Assembly: GCF_029892685.1 (NCBI RefSeq)
Contig: NZ_JARXVD010000022.1
Location: 1 to 64,000 of the forward strand
Direction of reading: 5' to 3'
Source of the DNA: Mycobacterium sp. OTB74
GTDB lineage: Bacteria; Actinomycetota; Actinomycetes; Mycobacteriales; Mycobacteriaceae
Length of the DNA stretch: 64,000 nucleotides
In this document: positions 53,926 through 62,743 of the stretch, piece after piece
How the letters are laid out: the number at the start of each line of letters is the position of its first letter
How positions within the stretch are numbered: the stretch's first letter is position 1
Position numbers and translations under genes: made by a program
Notes under the pieces: model-generated
The model's input: the letters and a program-made list of their open reading frames with translations, nothing else
Database searches by the model: none
What the model was told of the DNA's origin: nothing

Positions 53926-54831
53926 ATGATGTCGCCAACCGGGTGTCCGCCGGAGCTTCCCGACCTCAACGAAGCGTTGAAGGTCGCCGCAGCGGTCCGG
54001 CCGGGCCTGCGCCGGCTGCCGATCGTGCCCGTGAGCAACCTGTCAGTGGGCCGCTCCGAGCTGGTGGACGCGGGCCGGCTCGAGGAGGAGGAGGACGACC
54101 CGAACGTAGGGTTCTACCACTCCTACGAGCTCACCGGAGCGGTGAACGGGCCGGGCATGCGCTTCACCCTGTTCGTCACCGGCTGCCCGCTTCGCTGCCA
54201 GTACTGCCACAACCCCGACACCTGGATGATGCGCAACGGCCGAAGGGTCACAGCCGATCGGATGATGGAAGAGATCGGCAAGTACGCCAGGGTCCTCAAG
54301 GTCGCCCACGGCGGGCTGACGATCACCGGCGGCGAGCCGATGCTCCAGATCAAGTTCACCGGCGAGATCTTCCGGCGGGCCAGGCACGACCTCGGCCTGC
54401 ACACCTGCCTGGACACCTCCGGATACCTGGGGGACCGGGCGTCGGAGAAGTACCTCGACAACCTCGACCTGGTCCTGCTCGACATCAAGTCGTGGGACCC
54501 GGCCACGTTCCGGCTCGTCACCTCGGTGGAGCCCGGCCCCACGCTGCGGTTCGCGCGTCGGCTGTCCGACCGCGGCAATCACATGTGGATCCGATTCGTC
54601 CTGGTTCCAGGCCTGACCGATGCGGTCGAAAACGTCGACGGCATCGCCGACTTCGTCGCTACCTTGCACGGCGTGGACCGCGTCGAGGTGCTGCCGTTCC
54701 ACCAGTTCGGCGTGCCCAAATGGGACGAGCTGGGCGTGCCCTACCAGCTCCGGGAGGTCTGCTCTCCCGAGCCCGAGCTCGTTGTTCGGGTCGAGGAGCA
54801 GTTCCGCTCGCGCGGTCTAAATGTGGTTTGA
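53926..54831 (+). CDS. pflA: Pyruvate formate-lyase-activating enzyme (radical SAM)
   Basis: Encodes 301 residues from ATG 53926. The radical-SAM cluster motif CxxxCxxC is in FVTGCPLRCQYCHNPDTW, the SAM-binding GGE motif in LTITGGEPMLQ, and VLLDIKSWD and IRFVLVPGLTD are typical of PflA. It is about 55 residues longer than E. coli PflA, owing to an N-terminal extension (residues 1-70) containing an EEEEDD stretch, of unknown role. It installs the glycyl radical on PflB. It converges on the pgk gene with 40 bp between the stops. Confidence 0.95.
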   Translation: MMSPTGCPPELPDLNEALKVAAAVRPGLRRLPIVPVSNLSVGRSELVDAGRLEEEEDDPNVGFYHSYELTGAVNGPGMRFTLFVTGCPLRCQYCHNPDTWMMRNGRRVTADRMMEEIGKYARVLKVAHGGLTITGGEPMLQIKFTGEIFRRARHDLGLHTCLDTSGYLGDRASEKYLDNLDLVLLDIKSWDPATFRLVTSVEPGPTLRFARRLSDRGNHMWIRFVLVPGLTDAVENVDGIADFVATLHGVDRVEVLPFHQFGVPKWDELGVPYQLREVCSPEPELVVRVEEQFRSRGLNVV

Positions 54832-54848
54832 GTATCAATCATTTAGCA

Positions 54849-54873
54849 GAGCCCGCAGCCGGCTCGTGGGCTC
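54849..54873. terminator. Possible hairpin between convergent pflA and pgk
   Basis: GAGCCC (54849-54854) and GGGCTC (54868-54873) are perfectly complementary around a small inner AGCCGGCT palindrome. It sits 18 bp after pflA and touches the end of pgk. T-rich sequence follows only weakly on the minus strand, so a two-way terminator is plausible but not certain. Confidence 0.35.
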
Positions 54874-56086
54874 ACGACTCTTCCAACACCTCGATGCCGG
54901 GCAATGTCTTGCCCTCAAGGTATTCGAGCGACGCCCCGCCACCCGTCGAAATGTGCGAGAAGCCGTTCGCGGGTAGACCAAGCGTCCGCACGGCGGCGGC
55001 GGAGTCACCCCCGCCGACGACGCTGAACGCGCCTTTGCCGGTTGCACCGATGATCGCCTGCGCAACGCCTTTCGTGCCGGCCGCGAATGCCGGGAACTCG
55101 AACACGCCCATCGGGCCGTTCCAGAAGACCGTCCTCGCATCGGAGAGCACAGTGGTGAACTGCTGGACGGTTTCCGGGCCGATATCCAAACCCATTTTGT
55201 CTTGGGGGATTTCGTCGGCGGCGAGGATTTGCGCCGCCGAGTCGGCCTTGAATTCGTCGGCGACGACGATGTCGACCGGGAGGTTGATCACGTCGGCGTA
55301 GGACTCGAGAAGTTGCCCGCAGGTTTCGGTCATCTCCGGCTGTATGAGTGACTTGCCGACCGAAAGGCCTTGGGCGGCAAGAAATGTAAAGCACATGCCG
55401 CCGCCGATCAGCAGACTGTCGGCCTTCTTGGCCAATTCTTCGATCACGGCCAGCTTGTCCGACACTTTGGACCCGCCGAGCACAACCACGTACAGCCGCT
55501 CGGTGGAACTGATGAGTTGTTGCAGCACCGCTACTTCGGCCGCGACCAACTTGCCCGCGTAGTGCGGCAGCAACTTGGCGACGTCGTACACCGAAGCCTG
55601 CTTGCGATGCACCACGCCGAACCCGTCGGACACGAAAGCACCATCGTCGCCGACCAATTCGGCCAACTGCTTGGCCAGTGCTGCCCTGTCAGCCTCATCC
55701 TTACTGGTCTCACGAGAGTCGAACCTGATGTTCTCCAGCAGCAGCACCTCGCCGTCGGCCAGACCCTCGGCTCGCGCCAGCGCGTCGGGTCCGATCACGT
55801 CGGCTGCCAATTGGACATTGCGGCCAAGCTCTTCACTCAGCGCCGCGGCGACGGGTTTGAGCGAGAATTTCGGGTCGGGTGCGCCCTTGGGGCGGCCGAG
55901 ATGGGCCGTGACCACTACCTTGGCGCCGGCCTCGGCCAATGCGGTAAGGGTGGGCACCGATGCCACGATGCGGCCGGTATCGGTGATCCTGCCGTCCTCG
56001 AGCGGGACATTGAAGTCCGACCGCACTAGCACGAAACGCCCGGAGACGCCTTGCGCCAGGAGGTTGTCGAGATTTGGAAGAGTCAT
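54872..56086 (-). CDS. pgk: Phosphoglycerate kinase
   Basis: Encodes 404 residues. The N-terminal signature is VLVRSDFNVPLEDGRI, with VVTAHLGRPKG following and, in the C-domain, VVLGGSKVSDKLAVIEELA, GGMCFTFLAAQG and the nucleotide loop VVGGGDSAAAVRTLG. It transfers the phosphate of 1,3-bisphosphoglycerate to ADP. It follows gap with two bases between, at the end of the hydrogenase operon. A housekeeping gap-pgk-tpi cluster would be expected elsewhere in the genome, so this is probably a second copy. Confidence 0.96.
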   Translation of the reverse strand: MTLPNLDNLLAQGVSGRFVLVRSDFNVPLEDGRITDTGRIVASVPTLTALAEAGAKVVVTAHLGRPKGAPDPKFSLKPVAAALSEELGRNVQLAADVIGPDALARAEGLADGEVLLLENIRFDSRETSKDEADRAALAKQLAELVGDDGAFVSDGFGVVHRKQASVYDVAKLLPHYAGKLVAAEVAVLQQLISSTERLYVVVLGGSKVSDKLAVIEELAKKADSLLIGGGMCFTFLAAQGLSVGKSLIQPEMTETCGQLLESYADVINLPVDIVVADEFKADSAAQILAADEIPQDKMGLDIGPETVQQFTTVLSDARTVFWNGPMGVFEFPAFAAGTKGVAQAIIGATGKGAFSVVGGGDSAAAVRTLGLPANGFSHISTGGGASLEYLEGKTLPGIEVLEES

Positions 56087-56088
56087 CG

Positions 56089-57111
<1,023 letters not shown>

Positions 57112-57148
57112 GTCTTTCTCCTCAACTTGTTTAACCCGAAACCGTGTC

Positions 57149-57625
57149 TTAGCCGGAAACGAATTTCAGTGAATCGCAAAGGTTCTGTTCTGCTCGCTCG
57201 GTCAGCCCGATCTGCAATTCCCACTCGAAGCCGCGGATCGCCAACAGGTAGACCTCGGGAAGCCATCCGAAGCACTGCGTGGCGGTCGCCAGGATCGAAG
57301 GAACCGAGATTGCATGCGAGGTGAAACTGAAATCCAGCTTCGGCTCAGGGCGAGTCAGCGCGAACGACGAGATCGCCGGATCCTTCGTCGCGTCCACGAA
57401 CAACACCCGGGCGAATCCCTGAATCAGATCGGCGTCTTCGAGATTGAGTTGATAGTTGCGATGCAGGACTGCACGCGGCAGCGGCTGTCGCGCCTCGAGC
57501 CGATCAACGAATGCCCAACCCAGTCCGTCATCCCGGCGTCCGACGTTGCCGATGCCGAAGATCAGTGACGACGGCTCGTTGAAGAACTCGAGCGCGGGAA
57601 ATGGCGGCTCAGCGCACGCGCTCAT
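57149..57625 (-). CDS. hoxW: [NiFe]-hydrogenase maturation endopeptidase (HoxW-type)
   Basis: Encodes 158 residues. The HycI/HoxW pattern is visible: IFGIGNVGRRDDGLGWAFVD near the N-terminus, DLIQGFARVLFVDATKD (metal-sensing Asp), and TSHAISVPSIL with a conserved His. It would cleave the C-terminal tail of HoxH once nickel is inserted. Its start overlaps the end of hoxH by 17 bp. It is shorter at the N-terminus than some homologues, but has all expected motifs. Confidence 0.85.
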   Translation of the reverse strand: MSACAEPPFPALEFFNEPSSLIFGIGNVGRRDDGLGWAFVDRLEARQPLPRAVLHRNYQLNLEDADLIQGFARVLFVDATKDPAISSFALTRPEPKLDFSFTSHAISVPSILATATQCFGWLPEVYLLAIRGFEWELQIGLTERAEQNLCDSLKFVSG

Positions 57626-59075
57626 TTAGCACCCGGCCGCCCGCGTCGACCACGGTAACCTTCAGCGGCATCTGCCCCAAAGCATGTGTGGCACAACTCA
57701 AGCAGGGATCGTAGGCGCGGATGCCCACTTCGATGGCGTTCATCATGCCTTCGGTGATCTCCGCCTGGCCTCCCAGATAGTCTTCTGCGACGCTGCGTAC
57801 CGTGCGGTTGAGCACCTCGTTGTTCTGTGTCGTGGCGACGATGAGATTCGCAAACGTCACACTTCCTTCACGATCGGCACGATAGTGGTGCAGCAGGCTG
57901 CCGCGCGGCGCCTCCACCACCCCGACTCCCTCACCGGTCCAGGCATCGGGGCTTCCAGTGACCACCAAATCGTCCTTCTGGATGTCTGGGTCCAGAAGCA
58001 GGTCCCTGACCACCTCTGCGGCATGGATGATCTCGATCGTTCGCGCCCAATTCGTATGCAGCGTCATGTTGTTCGCCCGGCCGCCGGTATAGGCATGGAA
58101 CTTCTCCAGCGCCTGCGCGGCGAGCGGGGTCGAAAGGGTGTGGGTGACGTTCATCCGGGCGAGCGGGCCGACCCGTACCGAGCCCGCCTCACGGCCCAAG
58201 GCCGTCAGGAACGGAAACTTCATGTAACTCCACTTTTCGACGCCCTCCGAGAAGTGGTCGAGGTAATCGTGATAGTCGAACTCGTCGACAACCTTCTTGT
58301 CGTCGTCGACGACCTTCAGCTTGCCGTCGTAGTAGTCCACATTGCCGTCGTCGTCTACGAGACACATGTTGAGTGCGGGCACGTTGGCAAATCCGTCTAC
58401 TTCCGACCGGTGCTTCTCGTGAAAGTCATAGAAGAGTTCCAGACCCAATCGAGCGTCCTCGATAACCCGATCGACCGATGGAAGTCCCTCAGCACCATGC
58501 AAGAACCGATCGACGTCGGAGGCGGTCAGGCTCTTGTTCACGCCGCCAGGGATGGACGAGATCCCGTGCATCCGTTTGCCAAAGACCGCGACGAGCACCT
58601 CCTGACCCCATTTGCGCAGCATCACCACTCGCTTGACCAGCTCGGGATCCGCCTCGATCAGTCCGAGAACGTTGCGCTGTTCAGGTGCGGCGTCGATGCC
58701 GAACAGCATCTCCGGAAGCGCGAGGTAGAAGTAGGCGGTGACATGAGATTGCAGCATTTGCGCGTAATGCCCAAGGCGGCGCATCTTCACGGCAGTCGGA
58801 GTCAAGTCCACCCCTGCGTACGGACCGACCCCGACGATGTCATCGAGCACCTTGCCACCCGCGAGATGGTGGCTGACGAAGCAGATGCCGCAGATCCGCT
58901 GCATGAGTATCGGGGCCTCCCAGAAGGGATGCCCTTGAATGAACTTCTCGTATCCGCGGAACTCGACGACGTGCAGTTTGGCGTCGACGACGTTGTAATC
59001 GTCGTCGACTTCGACGGTGACCTTCCCATGTCCCTCGATGCGGGTGATGGGATCGATGACGAATGTCGTAGCCAT
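57609..59075 (-). CDS. hoxH: NAD-coupled [NiFe]-hydrogenase large subunit
   Basis: Encodes 488 residues, the same length I recall for Ralstonia eutropha HoxH. The nickel-binding L1 motif is MQRICGICFVSHHLAGG, the L2 motif YDPCLSCATHALG. The 24 residues after the L2 His form the C-terminal extension removed on maturation. ITRIEGHGKVTVEVDDD at the N-terminus is typical. The motifs and partners place it in group 3d (bidirectional, cytoplasmic, NAD-linked). It holds the site that makes or splits H2. Confidence 0.95.
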   Translation of the reverse strand: MATTFVIDPITRIEGHGKVTVEVDDDYNVVDAKLHVVEFRGYEKFIQGHPFWEAPILMQRICGICFVSHHLAGGKVLDDIVGVGPYAGVDLTPTAVKMRRLGHYAQMLQSHVTAYFYLALPEMLFGIDAAPEQRNVLGLIEADPELVKRVVMLRKWGQEVLVAVFGKRMHGISSIPGGVNKSLTASDVDRFLHGAEGLPSVDRVIEDARLGLELFYDFHEKHRSEVDGFANVPALNMCLVDDDGNVDYYDGKLKVVDDDKKVVDEFDYHDYLDHFSEGVEKWSYMKFPFLTALGREAGSVRVGPLARMNVTHTLSTPLAAQALEKFHAYTGGRANNMTLHTNWARTIEIIHAAEVVRDLLLDPDIQKDDLVVTGSPDAWTGEGVGVVEAPRGSLLHHYRADREGSVTFANLIVATTQNNEVLNRTVRSVAEDYLGGQAEITEGMMNAIEVGIRAYDPCLSCATHALGQMPLKVTVVDAGGRVLNERVR

Positions 59076-59090
59076 GTGAGTCCCTCAGGG

Positions 59091-59720
59091 TCAGTCAAAG
59101 TGGTTGAGCGACACGGGTAAATCGACGGGACGCCCGTTGATCAGATCGTCGAATACCGCGAAAATGGCGTCCGCCGACGGCGGGCACCCGGGGATGAAAT
59201 AGTCCATTTTGACCACCTCATGACACGGATACACCTTTGTGGTCAAGACAGGGATATTGCGGTCGAACGGCACAACGGGCCGGGCACCGGCCACCGCAGT
59301 CGGAGAGTCGACGTAGGCCTCCGACAGGCAGTCCTTCAGTTCGACCATATTGCGCATCGCCGGCACCCCACCCCAGATCGCGCACGCACCGACGGAGATG
59401 AGGATGTCGCAGTTCTCCCGAAAGTGCTGGAGCGTCTCGATGTTCTCCTCGTTGGCGACCCCGCCTTCGATGAATCCGATTGCGCAGCGTTCAGGAATCC
59501 GTTTCACGTCCGTGAGCGAACAACGGAGAATCGTGATCTTGTCCAGCAACGCCAGCAGCCGCTCATCGACATCGAGGAAGGACAACGTACATCCCCAGCA
59601 GCCGCACAGGCTGATCATGGAGACCTTGATCTTCTCGGCGCGCCTGGCCGCCACCTCCGGGTCCAGACGGGTGGCCGGAAGCTCATGTGATGCAATCGAT
59701 TTCGTCTCTTTCGTGGTCAT
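59091..59720 (-). CDS. hoxY: NAD-coupled [NiFe]-hydrogenase small subunit
   Basis: Encodes 209 residues. It has the short cytoplasmic small-subunit form with Cys ligands of one proximal [4Fe-4S] cluster: ISLCGCWGCTLSFLD, SVGACAIWGGVPAMRN and IPGCPPSADAIF. No Tat signal is present, as expected of group 3. It passes electrons between HoxH and the HoxFU diaphorase. It overlaps hoxU by four bases and precedes hoxH by 15 bp. Confidence 0.95.
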   Translation of the reverse strand: MTTKETKSIASHELPATRLDPEVAARRAEKIKVSMISLCGCWGCTLSFLDVDERLLALLDKITILRCSLTDVKRIPERCAIGFIEGGVANEENIETLQHFRENCDILISVGACAIWGGVPAMRNMVELKDCLSEAYVDSPTAVAGARPVVPFDRNIPVLTTKVYPCHEVVKMDYFIPGCPPSADAIFAVFDDLINGRPVDLPVSLNHFD

Positions 59721-60421
59721 TCGGCGTGCCTTTCGAGAACCCGATCACGTACCGATTCGACGTCGTAGTACCGCTGACCGATCGGATCGTCGTAGCCCAC
59801 CTGCTTTTCGATGATGGTGCCGACCGGACAAATTTCCACGGCTTCTTTCACCTGCTCGGGCGGCATCGCATTGGCCAGCTCGACATCGATCTCAATGCGT
59901 GCATTCGCGCCACGTCCGCGGATACTGAAAATCTTCTTACCGGTCTTGCGATCTCGAATGAACTCGACGCAGCGCTGGCAGAAGATGCACCGGTCCCGTT
60001 CCAGCCAGATTTTGTCCGAGGCGTGGTCCTGGACGCGTTCGGGGAACTGGTACGGGAAGCGGGAGACCAGCATGTCCAGTTCATAGGCGACAGCCTGCAG
60101 AGTGCAGCGGCCGCTTTTCTCACAGCTGGGGCAGTTGTGATTGCCCTCGGAGAACAACATTTCGACCAACGCCTTGCGCATATCGGCGGTTTCGGGTTCG
60201 TTCACCTCGATGCGCATGCCGTCTGCAACGTTGACCGTGCACGCGGGGATCACTCGGCCGTTGACCTTCACCGCACATGCGCGGCAGGTGCCCAGTGCCG
60301 GCTTTCCCTCCAGGTAGCACAGGGTAGGAACGTAGACACCCGCCTGTGCGGCGACATCGACAAGGTTTCTGCCTTCTTCGGTGGTTACGGCGACCCCGTC
60401 GATCTCGATCTGAATGGTCAT
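59717..60421 (-). CDS. hoxU: Hydrogenase diaphorase subunit HoxU (NuoG-like)
   Basis: The ATG at 60421 overlaps the hoxF stop (ATGA) and gives 234 residues; a longer upstream frame lies inside hoxF and is ignored. [2Fe-2S] ligands appear in PTLCYLEGKPALGTCRACAV and PACTVN, a His/Cys cluster in HNCPSCEKSGRCTLQ, and CIFCQRCVEFI starts a [4Fe-4S] ligand set, closed by a later ICPVGTI segment. It connects HoxF to HoxY. Length and motifs match HoxU of soluble NAD-reducing hydrogenases. Confidence 0.95.
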   Translation of the reverse strand: MTIQIEIDGVAVTTEEGRNLVDVAAQAGVYVPTLCYLEGKPALGTCRACAVKVNGRVIPACTVNVADGMRIEVNEPETADMRKALVEMLFSEGNHNCPSCEKSGRCTLQAVAYELDMLVSRFPYQFPERVQDHASDKIWLERDRCIFCQRCVEFIRDRKTGKKIFSIRGRGANARIEIDVELANAMPPEQVKEAVEICPVGTIIEKQVGYDDPIGQRYYDVESVRDRVLERHAE

Positions 60422-62202
60422 CTCGACTCCCCAACAGCGAGTTGCTCCATGGCCTTGGCATAGTCGCCCAGCGCTGCGCCGATATCGAAGGACGGCAGTA
60501 GGTCTCCCGTCCGTTCGTGAACACGATCGGCATAGATCTCGGGAAACTTTTTCAGTGTGGTCAGAATCGGATTGGGCGCCGTCGTCCCCAGACCACACCG
60601 GCTGGTCTTCGCGATGATGCCGCCCCACCGCACCATGTCGTCGAGATCCGATTGGCCCGCCCGGCCGTCGACGACCAGGTCGACCTTCTCGCGCAGTAGC
60701 ACCCCGCCGGCCCGGCACGGAACGCAGATACCACACGACTCATCAACGAAGAACTGCATGAAGTCCCTGACGACAGCAAGGAGGTCGCGTTGCGCATTGA
60801 AGATCATGAACGAACCGCCGCAAGAGATGTCTTCGAAAGCGAGCCGGCGGTCGGCGTCGGCGCTGGCTGAAATCATCTCCCCCGAGGGACCGCTGATCTG
60901 CACGGCGCGGGGTTGTTCGGCGCCGACCATCTCCAGGACCTCACGCAGGGTAATGCCCCACTCGATTTCGTAGATCCCCGGCGCGGCGCAATCCCCGGAG
61001 ACGCTGAGCAACCGAGTGCCTTTCGATTTGGACGTACCCATGGCCGCAAACCAGTCGGCGCCCCGGTCCATGATCCGGGCCGCCGCGGCGAGGGTCTCAA
61101 CGTTGTCGACAACGGTTGGCTTGCCCAGGAATCCGTGCTCGACGGGGAACGGCGGCTTCAGCCGTGCGGTTCCCCGTTTGCCCTCGCAGGACTCGATGAG
61201 GGCCGATTCATCGCCGCAGATGTACGACCCAGCGCCGGATTGGATGCGGATGTCGAATCCGTTGCCCAGCAACCCTTCTTCGCGAAGGTCGGCCAGCTGC
61301 TGTTCGAGGTACTCCCTGAGATACGCGTACTCGGCGCGCAGGTAGACGATACCGTGCGCGGCCCCGACCGCGTGGGCCGCAATGATCATGCCCACGAACG
61401 CCTGTTTGGGTACACGGGTCAGAAACACCCGGTCCTTGAACGTGCCGGGTTCGCCCTCGTCGGCGTTGCAGATGATGTACTTCTCATCGCCGTCGGCCGC
61501 ACGACACGACCGCCATTTGATGCCCGTGGGAAAACCGGCACCACCGAGGCCGCGAAGGCCAGAATCCGTGATGGTCGTGATCACTTCTGCGGGCGTCTGT
61601 GCCAGGCATCGGTCCAGCAACGCGCGGTAGTCAATGTCGCCGCCGAAGAAGACCGGCCCCTTCCTGTACACCGTGGTATGTGTCAGCGCGTCGATGTATC
61701 CGATCTCGTTGCGGGGCAATCGCGCGGGATTCGCGATTTCCGCTGGGGACTGCCCCTGCTTCAAGCGCGAGATGATGTCGGTGACCGACGTCGGCGTCAG
61801 ATCTGTGAAAACCATGTCGTCGATGAGCATCGCCGGTTCGTGGTCGCTGAGACCGATGCACGCGGTTTCGAACAACCCGAAATCGGCTGATCCAGGCCCG
61901 CCGAATCGTGTGCCGGTCTCCCGTTCGAGGGCTTCGTAAACCTGCTTATAACCGTGCATCTTGGCAATAACGGTGTCGCTCAGATAAATCCGGTATCGGC
62001 CCGACGGCGTGGTGTGGAAGAAATGGTAGAAAGTGGCCGTCTCGAGGACGTCCTCGGGAGTCAGCCCCAGCCAGCTTGCTATCGTCTGTGCCGCTTCGGC
62101 AGGAATATGGCCATAGCTGCGCTGGACGTCCCAAAGTATGTCGATCAGCCTCGTTCGGTCCCTCGGGTGCCGATCGAGAATCGCGGCGATCTCTGCAACC
62201 AT
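60418..62202 (-). CDS. hoxF: Hydrogenase diaphorase subunit HoxF (NuoE-NuoF fusion)
   Basis: Encodes 594 residues. Residues ~1-160 resemble NuoE/HoxE (RLIDILWDVQRSYGHIPAEA, ETATFYHFFHTTPSGRYRI), but only one of the usual four cluster Cys is seen (ETACIGLSDHEP). Residues ~190-590 are NuoF-like: FMN/NAD site LRGLGGAGFPTGIKW and NADEGEPGTFKDR, GDESALIESCEGKRG, and the [4Fe-4S] motif ESCGICVPCRAGG. It exchanges electrons with NAD(H). First gene of hoxFUYHW-gap-pgk, whose promoter should lie in 62203-62404. Confidence 0.95.
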   Translation of the reverse strand: MVAEIAAILDRHPRDRTRLIDILWDVQRSYGHIPAEAAQTIASWLGLTPEDVLETATFYHFFHTTPSGRYRIYLSDTVIAKMHGYKQVYEALERETGTRFGGPGSADFGLFETACIGLSDHEPAMLIDDMVFTDLTPTSVTDIISRLKQGQSPAEIANPARLPRNEIGYIDALTHTTVYRKGPVFFGGDIDYRALLDRCLAQTPAEVITTITDSGLRGLGGAGFPTGIKWRSCRAADGDEKYIICNADEGEPGTFKDRVFLTRVPKQAFVGMIIAAHAVGAAHGIVYLRAEYAYLREYLEQQLADLREEGLLGNGFDIRIQSGAGSYICGDESALIESCEGKRGTARLKPPFPVEHGFLGKPTVVDNVETLAAAARIMDRGADWFAAMGTSKSKGTRLLSVSGDCAAPGIYEIEWGITLREVLEMVGAEQPRAVQISGPSGEMISASADADRRLAFEDISCGGSFMIFNAQRDLLAVVRDFMQFFVDESCGICVPCRAGGVLLREKVDLVVDGRAGQSDLDDMVRWGGIIAKTSRCGLGTTAPNPILTTLKKFPEIYADRVHERTGDLLPSFDIGAALGDYAKAMEQLAVGESR

Positions 62203-62227
62203 GGCATTCGCACCATCTGCTAGCTGA

Positions 62228-62241
62228 ACGACTTAAAGCCC
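62228..62241 (-). promoter_or_regulatory. Weak DosR-like site near hoxF
   Basis: Read on the minus strand as GGGCTTTAAGTCGT, it agrees with 10 of 14 positions of GGGACTWWAGTCCC and lies about 26 bp upstream of hoxF. The match is marginal. Confidence 0.25.
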
Positions 62242-62404
62242 GGCCACAACCGCTTGATCATTGTCGCCTCCGTTGTGGTAGTGGCCCGGTGGTTAGCGGC
62301 GCGAAACCCCGCCTCCAGTTGGGCGAGCGTCTCATGCTCAATGGGTTCAAATCGGCTGAGTGCCGGGCGGCCTTTACAACAGTCATCGCGCACGCTCCCA
62401 TGAC

Positions 62405-62475
62405 ATTGGATAGCGGGTCTCTTTCATCAAAGCCCGAAACGGCAGCCTTCGACAGCCCTGCACGAATTGTTCACC
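62405..62475 (+). promoter_or_regulatory. Island element B (TTGGAT-N14-ATCAAA)
   Basis: 71 bp, near-identical in layout to element A: TTGGATAGCGGGTCTCTTTC, then GCCCGAAACGGCAGCC, CTTCGACAG and TGCACGAATTGTTCACC. Half-sites are 62406-62411 and 62426-62431, the second with one mismatch. It is about 270 bp before the glgP start and 200 bp before hoxF in the other direction, so it could serve either. Confidence 0.7.
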
Positions 62476-62704
62476 TGGCGAGCTGCTGGACGCTGTCCAA
62501 CGATGTGACGATGCGGCGCTATGCCCGTGCGTTCGAACTGATGAGGACCTGGGCCGAGGCCATTGTGGGTAGGCGTTCACCTTGTCGACTTGCGATTCGG
62601 GCGCTGAGAACGCACGGCGGTGCAAGAATGGTGGACGTCCACTGGAGGATCCAGGGGGCAGCGGTGATGACCGAATACAGCGGGTCAAAATGGAGACCGA
62701 CGCA

Positions 62705-62725
62705 TTGGGGACAACTGTCCCAGAA
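62705..62725. promoter_or_regulatory. DosR-like palindrome GGGAC-N4-GTCCC
   Basis: TTGGGGACAACTGTCCCAG contains the perfect inverted repeat GGGAC (62708-62712) / GTCCC (62717-62721) with a 4-bp spacer and TT..AA flanks, as in the dormancy regulator consensus TTSGGGACTWWAGTCCCSAA; only the central four bases differ. It lies 22 bp before ATG 62744, which suggests a short or absent leader, or a later glgP start (for example GTG 62768). Confidence 0.6.
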
Positions 62726-62743
62726 TCCAACACGTTACAGAGC

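Larger units (their letters stand above)
62203..62743. promoter_or_regulatory. Divergent regulatory region hoxF / glgP
   Basis: About 540 bp without a supported gene. It contains a weak DosR-like site close to hoxF (ACGACTTAAAGCCC, 62228-62241), element B (62405-62475) and a strong DosR-like palindrome (62708-62721) at the glgP end. Frames that run through it have no ribosome sites and cross the repeat. Confidence 0.6.

Noticed and set aside
57684..59120. Long plus-strand open frame (478 codons) opposite hoxH
   Set aside because: Shadow of hoxH caused by high GC and codon bias; His/Val/Asp-rich translation without domains.
62284..62368. tRNA-like string (GCCCGGT at one end, GCCGGGC at the other, GGTTCAAATC inside)
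   Set aside because: Acceptor ends pair and a T-loop-like motif occurs, but the T-stem and anticodon stem do not form, so it is not a functional tRNA.
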